Both the position numbers and the translations under genes were made by a program. From Prinia subflava (lineage: Eukaryota > Chordata > Aves > Passeriformes > Cisticolidae): 64,000 nucleotides of DNA. Shown in pieces: positions 1-12,201 of the stretch. Under the pieces are notes generated by a model. That model made no database searches, had not been told where the DNA came from, and saw nothing but the letters and a program-made list of their open reading frames with translations. Within the stretch, counting starts at the first letter, position 1. Every line of letters starts with the position of its first letter. The DNA is taken from the NCBI RefSeq assembly GCF_021018805.1, contig NC_086257.1, positions 16,736,693 through 16,800,692 on the forward strand, written 5' to 3'.

Positions 1-2187
1 ACTGAGGGGCCCGGGCTGGTGGCGAGGGCTGGGCCATTGCTCTGACAGATGGTGCAGCGAGACCGACTGGTCAGGGCACTGAGAAGTCACCTTTATCTCT
101 GTGCACATCGCAGCTCCCAGAGATAAAGCTGATGTTTCAGGAACAAGGCTGCAGCTAAATCAGCCTAAACAACCTGTCCACAGGTTTAACCCCTGGTCGT
201 GCCAAGCCTGTGTCTTCCCTCTTCACTGTGTGCTGGTGGTCAAGACATCAGCCTCTTGGAGGAGGAGGGAGTTGGGAAGCAACTGGTGATGCTTGTGCCT
301 GAGGGAATGCCTGGATTGGCATGCCAGGAGCCTTGTAACAGATGAGGGAGCAGCGACACACCATTTTTCAGGGGCTCAGTCACTCGGGGATTCAATCTGT
401 CCATAAAAGCAAAGCTGCCCCTGGTTGGCTGGGGCTGATTTATTTCCAGGCTCCTCACAGTTCTCCGGGGATTGCAGCAAACTCTGGGGATTTGAGACCT
501 TTTGTTAGTCAAATCTGTTAACGACAAAACATCTGCTTCATGCCAGCTGATGTCACTGGGTTGTGCTGTCACAGTAGTGAGGATGGGTGTCAGATACAGA
601 TCAGACTGGGCTCCCTGCCTTGGCCTAGGGGAGTATTTTTGCTGTGATAATCAAGCTGCTGCAAATGTCAGTGAGGGTCATGGGCTGCCAAAAGGGTGTC
701 CAAAATGGTGCTGGACCCCACCGTGGCCACATTATCAATCAAGACAAAGTAGCCCAGACAACAGCAAGCAGCACAGGATCTTCAGCATCTTTTCTGACTT
801 TAAACAAGGTGGGGTATGACTTGAAACACTGCTGAGCATAGGGCAGGGATGGGCCCTTCCCAGTGTCTTTCTCCGAGTAGGGATTTTGACTGGTGCTCTG
901 CTTTCTGTCTGCCTGGCACTGTAGAAGCCTGGCACAAGTGCCTGGAAGCTCCCTGTGATTCCGTGCTGTCTGTCAGCACAAGGACACTCATCCACTCCCA
1001 CAGCAGCCTCTGGAGCTCGCCGTGTCTCCCTGCCCAGCCTCATTCGCTGGGAGCCGAGCTAATTGAGTGGAGACCGTATTTCATGGAGTCCATCAGAAAC
1101 AATTTAATTCTGGGTTGTGGAAATTGGCAGCCAGCACAGCTCCTATCCCAGCTCTTGGGTCTCATAATAAGGCTGGGACTGATGCTGCTTTTTTTAACCT
1201 GCTCTATTTATTTGCCCGGATCAGTGCATTGCTGCTCAGCAGGAGCTGGCTGCGCCACTGGCCTGGAGAGCAGAGGATACAGCTGCCCAAACCAAGGATC
1301 TCAGGACAGCTCTGTAATCAGAGCTGGCTACTCCTGTTTTTTTAAAATCACTTGCTCTTATTTTCAAACGGGTTCATTCAATCGCCACTGTGCCATGACC
1401 CCGCCGCCACCCCCCTGACCTGCACAGCCTCCCCTCCCCGCCTGGGCCCAGCCCCCAGTGTTTTCCCAGCCTCAAGAGCTGGTGTTTCACAGATGTAAAA
1501 ATAAAAGCTGCAGCCCGTGGAATAACAGGGGTGACACAGGAGAGGCTCCTGCTGAAGAAGCTGCTGAGCAGTGGTGCCTCTGTTGCCCTGGTGTTGGTTT
1601 AGAGGGGCAGTTCAGCCCCTCAGCTCCCCAGCTGGCATGGTGGCATGGGGCAGCAGCGATCACAACAAGGCTGTCTCTGCTCCTTGGAAGCCACTCATAC
1701 CTGCACCCAGTGCTCTCCAAGCATGCACAGTGAGTGTGTAAACCTGCACCCAGACCCAAAACCAAAGACCCACCCATGGGAGCTGCTCTGCAAGGGCCCT
1801 TGGTGGGAGAGCATCTGAGGTGGACATAGAACAAGTTGGGCTCTCCCCTGGAAGATGGGAGGATGGCAAATGAGCCCCAGGACTTGAGCAGAAACGCAAA
1901 GCTGCTTAAACCCATGGGTGATGTGAAAGTTGATGTAGTCCTTGGGGCCAGGCAGGGACAGCTGGCAGCCAGCAGCTCCCTGCAGTGGCTTTGCCCCTTT
2001 TATTCTGTGATCAGTTTCGGCAGTGCCTGTGCAGCCCAAACTGAGCAGCAGGTGAAGGACCACCAGCAGACAGGATGTCTTCAGAAGGGCCATTGGCTGC
2101 TGGCGCTGTGTCTCACAGAGCCAGACCCCTCCAGCCTCATGGCACCACCCTTGCTCACACCCTTCCCTCGTTTCTCCCCCCTTTCAG
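1..2187 (+). other. DIS3L2: DIS3L2 intron (window begins inside it)
   Basis: No coding exon was found before the acceptor at 2,185-2,187. The exon that precedes this one in the DIS3L2 family is not visible, so the window starts within an intron. An AT-richer island at about 1,050-1,390 contains poly-T and TAATT-type motifs and stands out from the GC-rich surroundings. It may be regulatory but cannot be named. No transposon was recognised. Confidence 0.7.
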
Positions 2188-5100
2188 ATGGCTCTCTACT
2201 TCTGCACGGGCGTCCTGGATGATGAGACCCTCTTTCACCACTACGCCCTGAACGTGCCGTTCTACACTCACTTCACCTCTCCCATCCGCCGCTACGCTGA
2301 CATCGTGGTGCACCGCCTGCTCTGCGCCTCGCTCGGTGGGTGCTGCTCACCTGCACGGGCTCCCCAGGGGGGGACAGGGGCCACAGCATGGGCACGTTAT
2401 TGTCACTTGTCGCCTTTGCAGGTGCCAGACCGCCCATCAAGATGGAGAAAGAGGCCATCCAGAAACAGGCAGATCACTGCAATGACCGGAAGATGGCTTC
2501 CAAGAGGGTGCAGGAGCTCAGCGCTGACCTCTTCTTCTCCATCTTTGTCAGGGTAAGACTCAGGGCTATCCTCTCCCAAGGCATCTCTGGATTTCCCTGT
2601 GAAAGCCCAGCCTAGATGCTACTGGGCAGGGGGCTGTGTCTACCCACTTGGCTTTAGGAAAGGCAAACAGTGAGAGGACACACTCAGCAATCACCACTGC
2701 TGGATTCCAGGACCTGGGGACACTCTCCCCTTGGGGATTGCTGAATGAGATCTGCTGTGGAGTGACAGCCCTGTCTCTTGACAGGAATGTGGTCCTCTGG
2801 AGTCAGAAGCCATGGTGATGGGTGTCCTGAGCAAGGCCTTTGATGTCCTGGTGCTGAAGTTTGGAGTCCAGAAGCGCATCTACTGCAATGTAAGTACCTC
2901 ACCAGTGTGAGACAGTGCCAACGCTGCCTCGCCAGAGCAGCCTGGCATCACTGCAGGCAGTGGCTGTCCTGGTGCCCTTTTGTGCCAGCCCTGCAACAGG
3001 CAGAGCTGTGCCCGAGCTGGGCCAGCCAGCGGGGAGGGAACCTTCCTGGAGTTTCCTTCCATCTCTCAGCCCAGGCAGGCACAAGGGACTGGGGGGTCTG
3101 GATCAGCCCAGTCTCTGAGGAGCAGCTTCTCCCTGTGACATGCTGGGGTTGATCTAGCCTAGGTAAAAGGGAATAAAGCCAGATTCAGGGGAGCAGAGAT
3201 AAGCGTGGAAATGAAGCGAGGACAGGGAGCGAGGCTGGATTTCATTTCATTTAATCAGATGGTTTATCTGGGGCTGTGACAGCAGCGCTGTGGGCCAGCA
3301 CCTGCAGTTGGTGACAGCATCCTCTCTTAATAACCTGGTTATATGGCTGGCAATGACATCTTTAAACAGGACATAGAGCATGATATATGGGCTGGTGGTG
3401 TATCGCAGCAGCCCCTGATTTACGTGCTAGGTTCAGGCTCATGGGCTGATGCATCCCAGTTGTTAAAGAGCTGCAGAGGCAGTGCTGGGCAAAAGCAGCC
3501 TCAGCCCCATCCACAGGTGAGGTGGAGGAGAGCTGGGGTGGCATGTTCCCAACACTCTCCCTGCCTGCAGGCGCTGCCCTTGGTGGACTTCCGCTTCCAG
3601 AAGGCAGGGAAGAAGCCAGAGCTGACACTCCTATGGGAACCAGAGGAGCTGGAGGAGGAATCTGTGCCCCAGGTAAGACCCTCACAGCATGGGACAGGCT
3701 CACAACACCATGGAGCTAGCATGGAGGCTGTGGGCAACATGTAGATCCTGTGATGTCTGCAGGGACAGGTCTGGGAGGCCGGACTTGCCTCACAGGGTGT
3801 CAGGTCCTGCTGTTCCTCTCTGTCCCTTTCCCAACTTCAGCCTCAGCCTACTCTGCCATCCAGCACATCCCATCACTGCCCTCACAATCTGACCCCTCCA
3901 CAGCCTTCAGTCTGCCCTGCCTGCTGTGTGCCCTGCCTCCCAATTCAGTTTCCTCCAGGAATTGAATTACCGTGCTGTTTACTTCCTCCTTCCAGATTAT
4001 CAATTAAGATGTTAAGATCAGACCTAAGGCAGCTCCTGTCTAGACCCTTCCCCCCATCCTGGCACTCTTTGCCCCTGACATGGCTTTTTCTTGGGGTTTC
4101 CATCCCTGTGACATGGTTGAGCCTCAATTAGGAGAATTTTTTTAAATCAGACTTCCTGAGATGCAGTGTCAAATGGTTTAACAGCATCTAGAAATCTCTC
4201 TCTTGTGTCCCTGTCATCTATTAACTTGGTAACTCAATCAAAGGGAGCAGTCGCATTTGTCTGGCTTGATTAAGTGGTGCTTCTTCGCCAGCTTTTGTCT
4301 GGCATGGCTATAAAACCCCAGCTGTGTTGACTGCTGTGATCCCTGCCTGAAGGGCTGAATCCCAGCTCCCTGCACCACTCCAGGGGCTCTGCACTTGAGC
4401 CCCAGTTCTATCCTTGCCCATTTAGGGATCCTGACACAGAGCGGGCTGACCCTCCCAGCTGTGCTGGAGAGTCCTTCCCTTCCCAGGGTGGATGTTGTGA
4501 TCAGAGTTGGATCCAGCTCTGCAAACATTTCTGCCGGCCTCCCTCCCTTTGAAGCTGAGCTTTCCTCTCTCAGCTTGGCTCAGAGAGGCCCTGTGGATGC
4601 AGCCTGGAGTGGCCTCAGTTCCCCCTTTCCTACAGGAGCAGGGATCACTTACACCCTAGCAGGGAGCTGATGAAAAATGATGCCCCAGCGTGAGCAGGGC
4701 CCATTTTGGTTAAGCAAACAGTTGGTAGAGGAAACTCCTCCACAAACCTTCCACACCTCCTAAGAAAACACTGGAGCTCTCCCATGGGACCAGGCTCTGA
4801 GCTATCCTCCAAGCCAGCAGATCCCTGAGTATATAAATCTCCAGCCCTGGGATGAGCCAGATTCCTGTGAGCCGTGCTGAGCTCTGGTAGATGTCACTTG
4901 GATGCCCCACAGCACCAAGCAACCCAGCTGCCCACCTGGCCCCAGGACTTGGTCTCTGCTTCCTGGTTTAGCTGAGCCTGGTCAGGCAGTGGAAGCATCA
5001 GGGAAGGCTGCTAGTGAGCAGCTGTGCTGGGGTCTGGGGTGTGTGTTTGGCCCTGCTGCAGAGGGGAGATCTTGCCCCCATTTCTCTCTGATCTCCAGGA

Positions 5101-6464
5101 GATGACCAGGGCCTCACTGGACATCACTCAGGGGTAGAGTAAGAAATAGATCTAAGACTCAGGGGATTTGATGTGAAATTATGCTGTTCCACGGCAGTTC
5201 AGCAAGGGATAAGGCAGGATTGCAAGGGAGAATCCTGATACCCCTCCTTTGACTCCCCCATATGTGGGGGGCTTCCCCATGAACACCACTCCCTGCACTG
5301 CAGGCAGCTGGGGCAGGCAGGGGCTGGTGCTCAGTAGCCCACAGCTTTCTGGCAGCCAGTTGTGATGGGATTTTCCTGTTGCTCCTTACTGGCTACTTTG
5401 GTACATTTAAGTCTCAATGAGATTTTCCTGTTCTGAATGATTAATCTGGAGCAGCCAATGCTGGATGAGCTGGGAAGGGTTGGACAAGGTTACACCGGTA
5501 GCTCTGTGCCTGCTTCTCCTGAGGCCAGCCCTGAGCAGATGGCCCCAGCGAGCCCTGCTACAGCACAGGGCTTGGGGACAGGCTCCAGCAAGCAAAGTCC
5601 CCAAATACCTGCATATGACCCCAGGACAGCCCTTCCCAGCAGTCCCTTAACTGTGCTTCAAGGACAGACCAGATCAATACTTTCCACCTCTAATCCATAC
5701 ACTCACAGAAGAGCTGGGTTCAGAGGAGCGGGGAGGTGGCGGCGGCAGCGCAGTTCCTGAGCAGGAGGGATTGATTTTCTGGGGTCTTTGTTCCCTTGCA
5801 TCTCTCTTATCTGTTGTGCTCCCTTCCTGGGTCTCCTCTCCCTGTGGGAGCAGTCAGATCGTTCCCTCCTTACGGAATGCTGATTAAATGCTCGACGTCA
5901 TGTGGAAAACCCTTCTTGCTGCAGCTCAGCATTGGCTCTTGGCCCAGCTCCATTAAAGGATGACGTGGTTCTGCGGCTGCAGAGGGAAGGCACGGGCGGC
6001 CTTGAGGGGAGGTTGGGACCCAAAGCCAAGGGCACAAATGCCCACAATTCTTCCCAGACTCTGGAGAACAAGAGTGGCGTGATCAGGCTGAATTAAATGA
6101 GGATGTTTTGGGAGGCTCACTCAGGTTGGTTTGGGTGCCCTGGCTGGTGTCAAAGCCCATGGTGTTGCCCTTGAGGATGCTGCTTCCAGCTTTAGGAGCA
6201 CCCTGGACCCCAGCAGAGCTATCTGTATCCATCCTGCCCCATTCCTTGGTTCCTCATGGGTGCACTGATGGAGGCAGCAAAAGCAAGCACAGCTCTAAGC
6301 AAATCCTGCTGTGATTCCAAGCCGCCTGAAAACCCTCTTTTCTCTCTTTCTCTCCCTTGATGAAGGTGATCACCATTTTCACGCTGGTGGAGGTGGTGCT
6401 GACGGCGGATGGTGTCCCCCTCAAGTACAGTGCTGTGCTCAAGAGGCCAAGCTTGGACAAGTGA
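2188..6464 (+). CDS. DIS3L2: DIS3L2, DIS3-like 3'-5' exoribonuclease 2, C-terminal five coding exons (5' part outside window)
   Basis: DIS3L2 is a cytoplasmic RNase II/RNB-family exonuclease that degrades 3'-uridylated RNAs such as pre-let-7. Exons are 2188-2335, 2422-2552, 2785-2889, 3571-3672 and 6366-6464. All introns are GT-AG and all phases close. The first exon encodes the end of the RNB domain, including [20 protein letters not shown], a hallmark of the family. The next has [20 protein letters not shown], nearly identical to the mammalian protein. Later exons form the S1 (OB-fold) domain: [25 protein letters not shown] and [20 protein letters not shown]. The protein ends [12 protein letters not shown], about 20-25 residues shorter than the acidic tail I recall for the human protein. 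The last intron is 2.7 kb, long for this region. The gene is the upstream neighbour of the alkaline phosphatases, as in mammals. Confidence 0.96.
3673..6365 (+). other. DIS3L2: DIS3L2 last intron, 2.7 kb
   Basis: This intron is bounded by GTAAGA at 3,673 and an AAG acceptor at 6,363-6,365. Parts are AT-richer (about 3,950-4,330 and 5,380-5,460). No exon with family similarity was seen in either strand, and no repeat element was recognised. Confidence 0.7.
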
Positions 6465-6889
6465 GAGCCCCTGGCTGTGTGGACTTCCCACTGCTGCTGC
6501 TCCCTCATCTCCAAGGCCCTGCTCTGGTACCCACTGGAGACAGAAGGGACTCACAAGGACTTTGGAGTTATGAGTTTTAAAACCATTGTGGTTTTGTTTC
6601 TGGTTTGGATTTTAACTCCACCTGGGAGCAGGGCTCAGGGCTTGAGCCTGCCCCAGGCAGAACATTTGTACTCTTGGGTATTTTTAGCATGATGCTTTCT
6701 TAATGTTTTTTTTTTTTTAAGGCAGTGGTGTCTATCTCCAGCTTTAGTGCCTGTGGTGAGGGCTGAGAGGGGATATGTGTCTTCAGGAGTGGAGAGGGGC
6801 TGGCTCCACATCCCAGGTGGGATGTGGATGCAGTGGGATGCAGCCAAGGGGCCATGCAGGAGGGTTTCTTGCAGGGTTGCGTGTCATGT

Positions 6890-6895
6890 AATAAA
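6890..6895 (+). terminator. DIS3L2: DIS3L2 polyadenylation signal
   Basis: A canonical AATAAA lies 426 bp after the DIS3L2 stop codon, followed by a GT-rich stretch (GTGTGTGG at about 6,911). It is the first canonical signal downstream, so the 3' UTR is probably about 450 bp. Confidence 0.75.
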
Positions 6896-6899
6896 AGCC

Positions 6900-8170
6900 G
6901 GGTCAGCAGCTGTGTGTGGAGCTCATGCAGGTTTTATTTTGTGCCCTCCATGTTCCCCCAGCTGGGGGATCCCAGCAGTGACTCATCTCTGGGGAGGCCC
7001 CTGCCTTCCCCTGCCTGCCATTTCCCAGGCATTATGAAATCCAAGTGTCCTCCCTGCCTGTCCCAGCTTCAGCTATGCTTGGCCAGATGTGAGATCAGGG
7101 CAGATGTTCCCAGCTCCTGATCCAGCAGGTATTCCCTCAGTCCCTCTGACTTCACCAGCAGTCCCAGTGTGTCTGCTCCAGTCCCTCACACCTTGGTGTC
7201 CAGCCTAACCCTGTTCAGGGACCCTGTGGCACCATGTCCTTGCATCCAGTCTCTCACTGACCAACTGACCTCTGCCATCTCCAGCCACCCCTGCCTGCTC
7301 TGTCCCCATGGCCTCACCCACACTGTGAGGATGTGCTGGGGCCATGGGCTGCTCTGGCAGCCTCCACATCATCCCAAGCGGTGGCTGGTGAAGGGATTGA
7401 CATCTGGCAAGAAGGAATTAATCCCTTGCGCCAGGCAGGGAGGGAGCTCTGCATCACTCTGCCCCATCAGTGGTGACAGCCATGGCCTGGCACCAGCACA
7501 CCAACCCTCTGCAGGAGCCAGGAGCTGGCCAGTCCTCGACTGCCTGGATCAGGATGGGGGTCAGGGCTGGGCACACCTCCTAGGAGCTGGTGAAGCCGTC
7601 AAGGACACCTGTGGTCCCCAGGAGTTGTGCTCCTGCAGCATCCTTCCAGATGGCGGTGCAATCACGGATGGATGTCGCTGAGGCTGGTGACATGGGGCTG
7701 TTTCCCTGCTGTGGTGGTGTGCTGGTGTGGGCTGCCCCAGGGCATCCACTGTGTCAGGCACAGCTGTCCCAGAAGCTGACAGGCAGCGTGTGACTGCTGG
7801 GAGAGGGGACCAGAGAACATTGACACCAAAGCCAAGATGTCCACCCCCTACCCCTCAGCCCAGTGTCCCCCTCCTCGGGTTTCTCTCAGGGGAAACCAGG
7901 CAAATCCAGCCTGGCCCGGCTCAGCCTGTCTGCAAAAACAGCCCTTTGCCCCCTGCTGTCCCTCCCACTCCCCGGGGTCCTGCAGGCAGCCGCCCCCACG
8001 GGAGCTGGGGCCCAGAGGTGCCCTGCTCCTCAGGGACAGGCTGGAGGTCCTGCCTTGCTGGTGGGGGGCAGGGATGGCCCCGGGGGGGGACGAGGGCATT
8101 GGGAGGGCCCCGGGAGGGCTGGGAGATAGTCTGTGAATGTTATCAGCCCATCGTCTCACGGGACAGGGAA
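6900..8170. other. Intergenic region between DIS3L2 and the first alkaline phosphatase
   Basis: About 1.3 kb of GC-rich, cytosine-rich sequence. Open frames here have no recognisable similarity. The part near 8,100-8,239 probably holds the promoter of the downstream phosphatase; otherwise nothing could be assigned. Confidence 0.6.
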
Positions 8171-8180
8171 GAGCCATAAA
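8137..8180 (+). promoter_or_regulatory. Candidate promoter of alkaline phosphatase copy 1
   Basis: A TATA-like CATAAA lies at 8,175-8,180, 60 bp before the start codon at 8,240. A GATA-type TTATCA lies about 35 bp further upstream (near 8,139). CDX/GATA-type sites are known to drive intestinal alkaline phosphatase in mammals. The assignment here is inference from motif and position only. Confidence 0.35.
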
Positions 8181-8239
8181 GGGCTGTCCCCTCGCCCTGG
8201 GCTGAGGCAGCATTCCAGGAGGGAGCCGGGGTGGGCAGC

Positions 8240-11200
8240 ATGGGGCGGCCGCTTTTTGCTGGGATCTCTCTTCTCCTCTGCTTCCTTGCCCAGCTCGCCA
8301 CTGCAGCCTCTGGGGACAGGGGACGTGTGGCACAGTGGGGTAAGAGCCTCTGGTGGGGGATGCTGGGGCTGGTGTCACTTCCCTGGGGATCTCCAGGGAC
8401 CATGTTCACCTCCCCTTGGGATACCAGCAAATGGGAACCCTCAGAGCCACCTCAGGGTGCTCTGAGACCACAACCTTTGAATGGGTTGGTCTCAGCCCCC
8501 ACCAAAGCAGGTCCTGACCCCCCCCAGCCCTGCTGCTCCCACCCCCTATCCCTGACTTTGGATGAAGCAGCCCAATAGCCACAGCCAGCCGTGGTTACCC
8601 GGCCATTGCACAGCAATGGCTGATCCTCAGGCCCCTCATCCACCCTGCAAAGAGGCACAAGGGTCTTCGCTGCCAAACTGTGCCTCAGTTTCCCTTCTGC
8701 AGGTGGTTTCTGAGCAATGCTGATCTCCAGGGGTCTCCTGGTCCTTCATGGGGGGGGTTATAGCAGCTAAATTTACCTCGGGTAGAGATGGCCACGCTGG
8801 ACCCCTGGGGGTGCACCTGGATGCTCCCAGCTCTGCTCTCACCTCCAGATGCTGAGAAGACCCCGAGCTACTGGAATAGAGGTGCCAGGAGGAGGCTGGA
8901 GCTGGCCCTGGCCTTGCAGCCAGCAGCACAGCGGGCCAAAAACATCATCCTCTTCATGGGTGATGGTGAGTGCCCGGGGTCACTGCCAGGCCCTGCAGCC
9001 AGGGGATGTGGCTGATGAGAAGATGGGGCTGGGGCAAATCCTCGGGCAGTGCCTGAGGAGGGCAGGGCTGTCCACTCAGTGACCCGGCCATGCCCACAGG
9101 CATGGGGCTGTCCACCATGTCAGCAGCTCGGATCTACAAGGGGCAGCTGGCTGGTGCCTCAGGCGAGGAGAGCGTCCTGGCCATGGAGACCTTTCCCCAC
9201 ACGGCCCTGGCCAAGGTGAGTGGGGCAGTGCTGGGGGGGACACTCCTCTGCCCCTGCTTGAAACCCCCCTGCACCCATCCTGCCTCCAGACCTACACCAT
9301 CGACCGGCAGGTGCCCGACAGCGCCGGCACGGGCACCGCCTACCTCTGCGGGGTGAAGGCCAACGCCAAGACCCTGGGGCTGAGCGGGGCCGCCGTCTAT
9401 GGAAAATGCCGCAGCACCTTCGGCAACGAGGTGGACTCCGTCCTGCACCGGGCCAGGCTGGCGGGTACGGGCAGCTGGAAACGCTGTGGGGAAGCCGGGC
9501 ACGGCCATCCAGCGCCGTGCAGGGCTGCTCGGACTCCCTGTAAACCCTCGCCCACGCCGCAGGCAAGTCCGTGGGCATCGTGACCACCACGCGGGTGCAG
9601 CACGCGTCCCCCGGGGCCGCCTACGCGCACTCGGCCAGCCGCGGCTGGTACGCGGACGCCAACATGCCCAGGGACGCGCTGCGGGACGGCTGCAAGGACA
9701 TCGCCTTCCAGCTGGTGCACAACACCGACATCAACGTGAGCTGGGGAGAGGGAGCGGGAGGGAGGGGCCAGCAGGAAGGCGGGGAGGGTCTGCTGAGCTC
9801 CCCGGCAGGTGATCCTGGGCGGCGGGAGGGTGTACATGACCCCCGTGCGGACTCCGGACCCCGAGTACCCAGAGGACCCGGATCAGAACGGCACCAGGAA
9901 GGACGGCCGGGACCTGATTGCTGAGTGGCTGAGTGCCAGGCAGGTAGTGTTAATGGAAGAGGGAGTGTGCCTCCAGGCACAGGGCGTGGGCCATCATCAC
10001 TGGCTCCCTCTTGCTGGCAGGGTGCCCGCTACGTCTGGGACAAGAAGGGCCTGGATGCAGTCGAAGATGACTCTGTGAGCCACCTGATGGGTAGGAGCAT
10101 CGCTGCCTGCACTAATGGCAATGCTTCCTCCTCCCCTCTCCGGAGGTGTTGGCAGGGGCACAAAGCAGCCCCAGCAGGGACCCCCTCACCCTCCTCCCCC
10201 AGGCCTCTTCGAGCCCAAGGACATGAGGTATGAGCTGAACCGCAACACGTCCACAGACCCCTCCATCGTGGAGATGACGGAAAAGGCCATCCGCATCCTG
10301 CGCAGGAACCCCAACGGCTTCTTCCTCTTTGTGGAAGATGAGTAGCTCCAGGCGGGCAGTGTGGCTTGGGCTGAGGTGGGATGTGGGTCCTGGGAGCAGG
10401 TGGCCATCCAAGGGGACCGGGGAGAGGGTGACAGCCACGTTCCCCGTGCAGGTGGCAGAATCGACCATGGCCACCACAGTGGCCGGGCCAAGCAGGCGCT
10501 GATGGAGGCCGTGATGCTGGACCGGGCAGTGGCACGGGCGGGCGAGCTCACCTCCCCCAGTGACACCCTGACCGTGGTGACGGCCGATCACTCCCATGTC
10601 TTCACTTTTGGGGGCAGCACACCACGTGGCAACTCCATCTTTGGTGGGTCCTGGGGAGGGAGAGTGAGCATCTCTCTTTCTACCTCACCTTGTTGCTCCC
10701 ACGGGATGCTGAGTTTGCCCAGGCAGGGAGCTGGGGAGAGGTACCCAGAGGGACAGCGGGTGACAATGTCATTCCCTGTGCCAGGGCTGGCCCCCAAGAA
10801 AGCCAAGGACAAGCGAGCCTACACCAGCATCCTCTATGGCAATGGCCCTGGCTACAGCATCCGTGACGGGGCCCGCCCAGCTGCCAGCCTCCCTGCTGCA
10901 GGTATGATCTGCTGGGGATGTGGCACAGCCACGGTGTGGCTGGGGACAGGTTCCTGGAGTCTGCTGGGGATTGGGTGGAGGCACAGGGTGGCTGGGGACA
11001 GCATCCCGCTGGCATGGCCACGGGTGCCACACAAAGGTCCTGGTGCCACTGTGAGGCTCAGGAGTCACTTGGGCAGAAATCACACTGATGCCGGAGTGAT
11101 GGGAGCCGTCCCCCCACCCCTGTGACATGTCAGGGAGCCAGACCCCCAGCCTCATTTCTCCTTTCCCCCCTGCAGAGGACAAGGACTACAGACAGCAGGC

Positions 11201-11462
11201 AGCCGTGCCCCTGGAGACAGAGACTCACAGCGGGGAAGATGTGGTGGTGCTGGCCCAGGGCCCCATGGCCCACCTCTTCCACGGGGTGCAGGAGCAGCAC
11301 TACATCGCCCATGCCATGGCCTACGCTGCCTGCCTCGAGCCCTATGCCACAGAGCCTGGGTGCAGGGCAGCCCGCAGGGCTTCCCATGGCACACAGTGCT
11401 CCCCACAGCCCCTGCTCGCCCTCCTGGCCCTCTGCATGGCTGCCCTCATAGTGAGGGGCTGA
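8240..11462 (+). CDS. Tissue-type (intestinal/placental-like) alkaline phosphatase, copy 1, 538 aa
   Basis: GPI-anchored secreted metallophosphomonoesterase. Exons: 8240-8339, 8849-8965, 9100-9215, 9290-9464, 9563-9735, 9809-9943, 10021-10090, 10203-10337, 10452-10643, 10785-10901, 11176-11462. The start is the first ATG, which gives a hydrophobic signal peptide (about 1-22). Active-site residues are all present: GDGMG (Asp72, metals), [12 protein letters not shown] (nucleophile Ser122), QHASP (His and Ser, Mg site), [11 protein letters not shown] (Glu/Asp/His), TADHSH (Asp-His) and THSGEDV (last Zn His). The C-terminus ends in a hydrophobic stretch typical of a GPI signal. Intron 8 (10,338-10,451) begins ATGAGT instead of GT; retention would put a stop 6 nt into it. 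All other introns are GT-AG. It is a tandem duplicate of the next gene. Which mammalian family member it corresponds to cannot be decided here, because mammalian ALPP/ALPG/ALPI arose by separate duplication. Confidence 0.93.
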
Positions 11463-11510
11463 GACTCACAGCTCTGGCTGAGTCCCACTATGGAAAGGAC
11501 CAAGGGATGC

Positions 11511-11516
11511 AATAAA
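11511..11516 (+). terminator. Polyadenylation signal of alkaline phosphatase copy 1
   Basis: AATAAA starts 49 bp after the stop codon, in a short 3' UTR. A GT-rich element (GGTTGTTTGTC) follows at about 11,521, as expected downstream of a cleavage site. Confidence 0.85.
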
Positions 11517-11539
11517 GCACAGGTTGTTTGTCTCCATCT

Positions 11540-12201
11540 GCCATACAAAGGTTCACAGTGGTGGTCACCTCCTGAGGTGCTGCCCTGTGCCTGCTTCTCC
11601 AGCTGGCTGTGGCTCCTGGTTCTCCCCTGGGACCAGCACTGGAGGCACTGGGGTGAAGGAGATGATGAAATGAGGGTGGAGGGGAGGCAATGTCCTCCCC
11701 AGCTTTGCCCAGTTGTGGCACAGTACACAAGGGCTGGTACATTCCTGTCAAGGGCCAAGCAAGGAGCAGAGTTTTACTCTGCATCCATAGATTTACTGCT
11801 CAAGAAAGCCTGGGCAGAGAGCAGGGTGCTGGGGGCACGAGTGACCTCATACCCACCGTTATCCCAGGTCCAATGCTCAGAGCTGCCCATGTGGCACCCT
11901 GGGACAGGCACTGCCCTGCCTGGCACCACAACACCATGGCCAGGGCAGGATTTCCTGCCAGCACTGCACATCCTCTTGTCCCTGCATCTGTCTGTGCCCC
12001 AAGCACACCTGTCCAGCAGGCACAGGGTGTTGTGCTAAGGAGATGCCATCAGCCCAGCCCTGTGGCCTTTGTGCGGCTTTTGTGTGAGTTTTGAACCCCT
12101 TCCCTGACCCTCCTAGAGCTGATCCCTGTCCAAAGTCCCTCCCCATATCAGCTGGACTTACAGACACTGCCAGCAGCGCGTGCCTGTTGTCAGACCTCAC
12201 C
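11540..12201. other. Spacer between the two alkaline phosphatases
   Basis: About 660 bp of non-coding sequence after the copy 1 polyA site. It must hold the promoter of copy 2. No clear TATA box was found; a CCATATCAG at about 12,143 is only weakly GATA-like. Nothing else was recognised. Confidence 0.6.

Noticed and set aside
10203..10345. Alkaline phosphatase copy 1 as a pseudogene because of the in-frame stop after VEDE
   Set aside because: The stop lies just past the homologous exon boundary; splicing at GAAG restores the frame exactly, the remaining exons are intact, and the same boundary occurs in copy 2.
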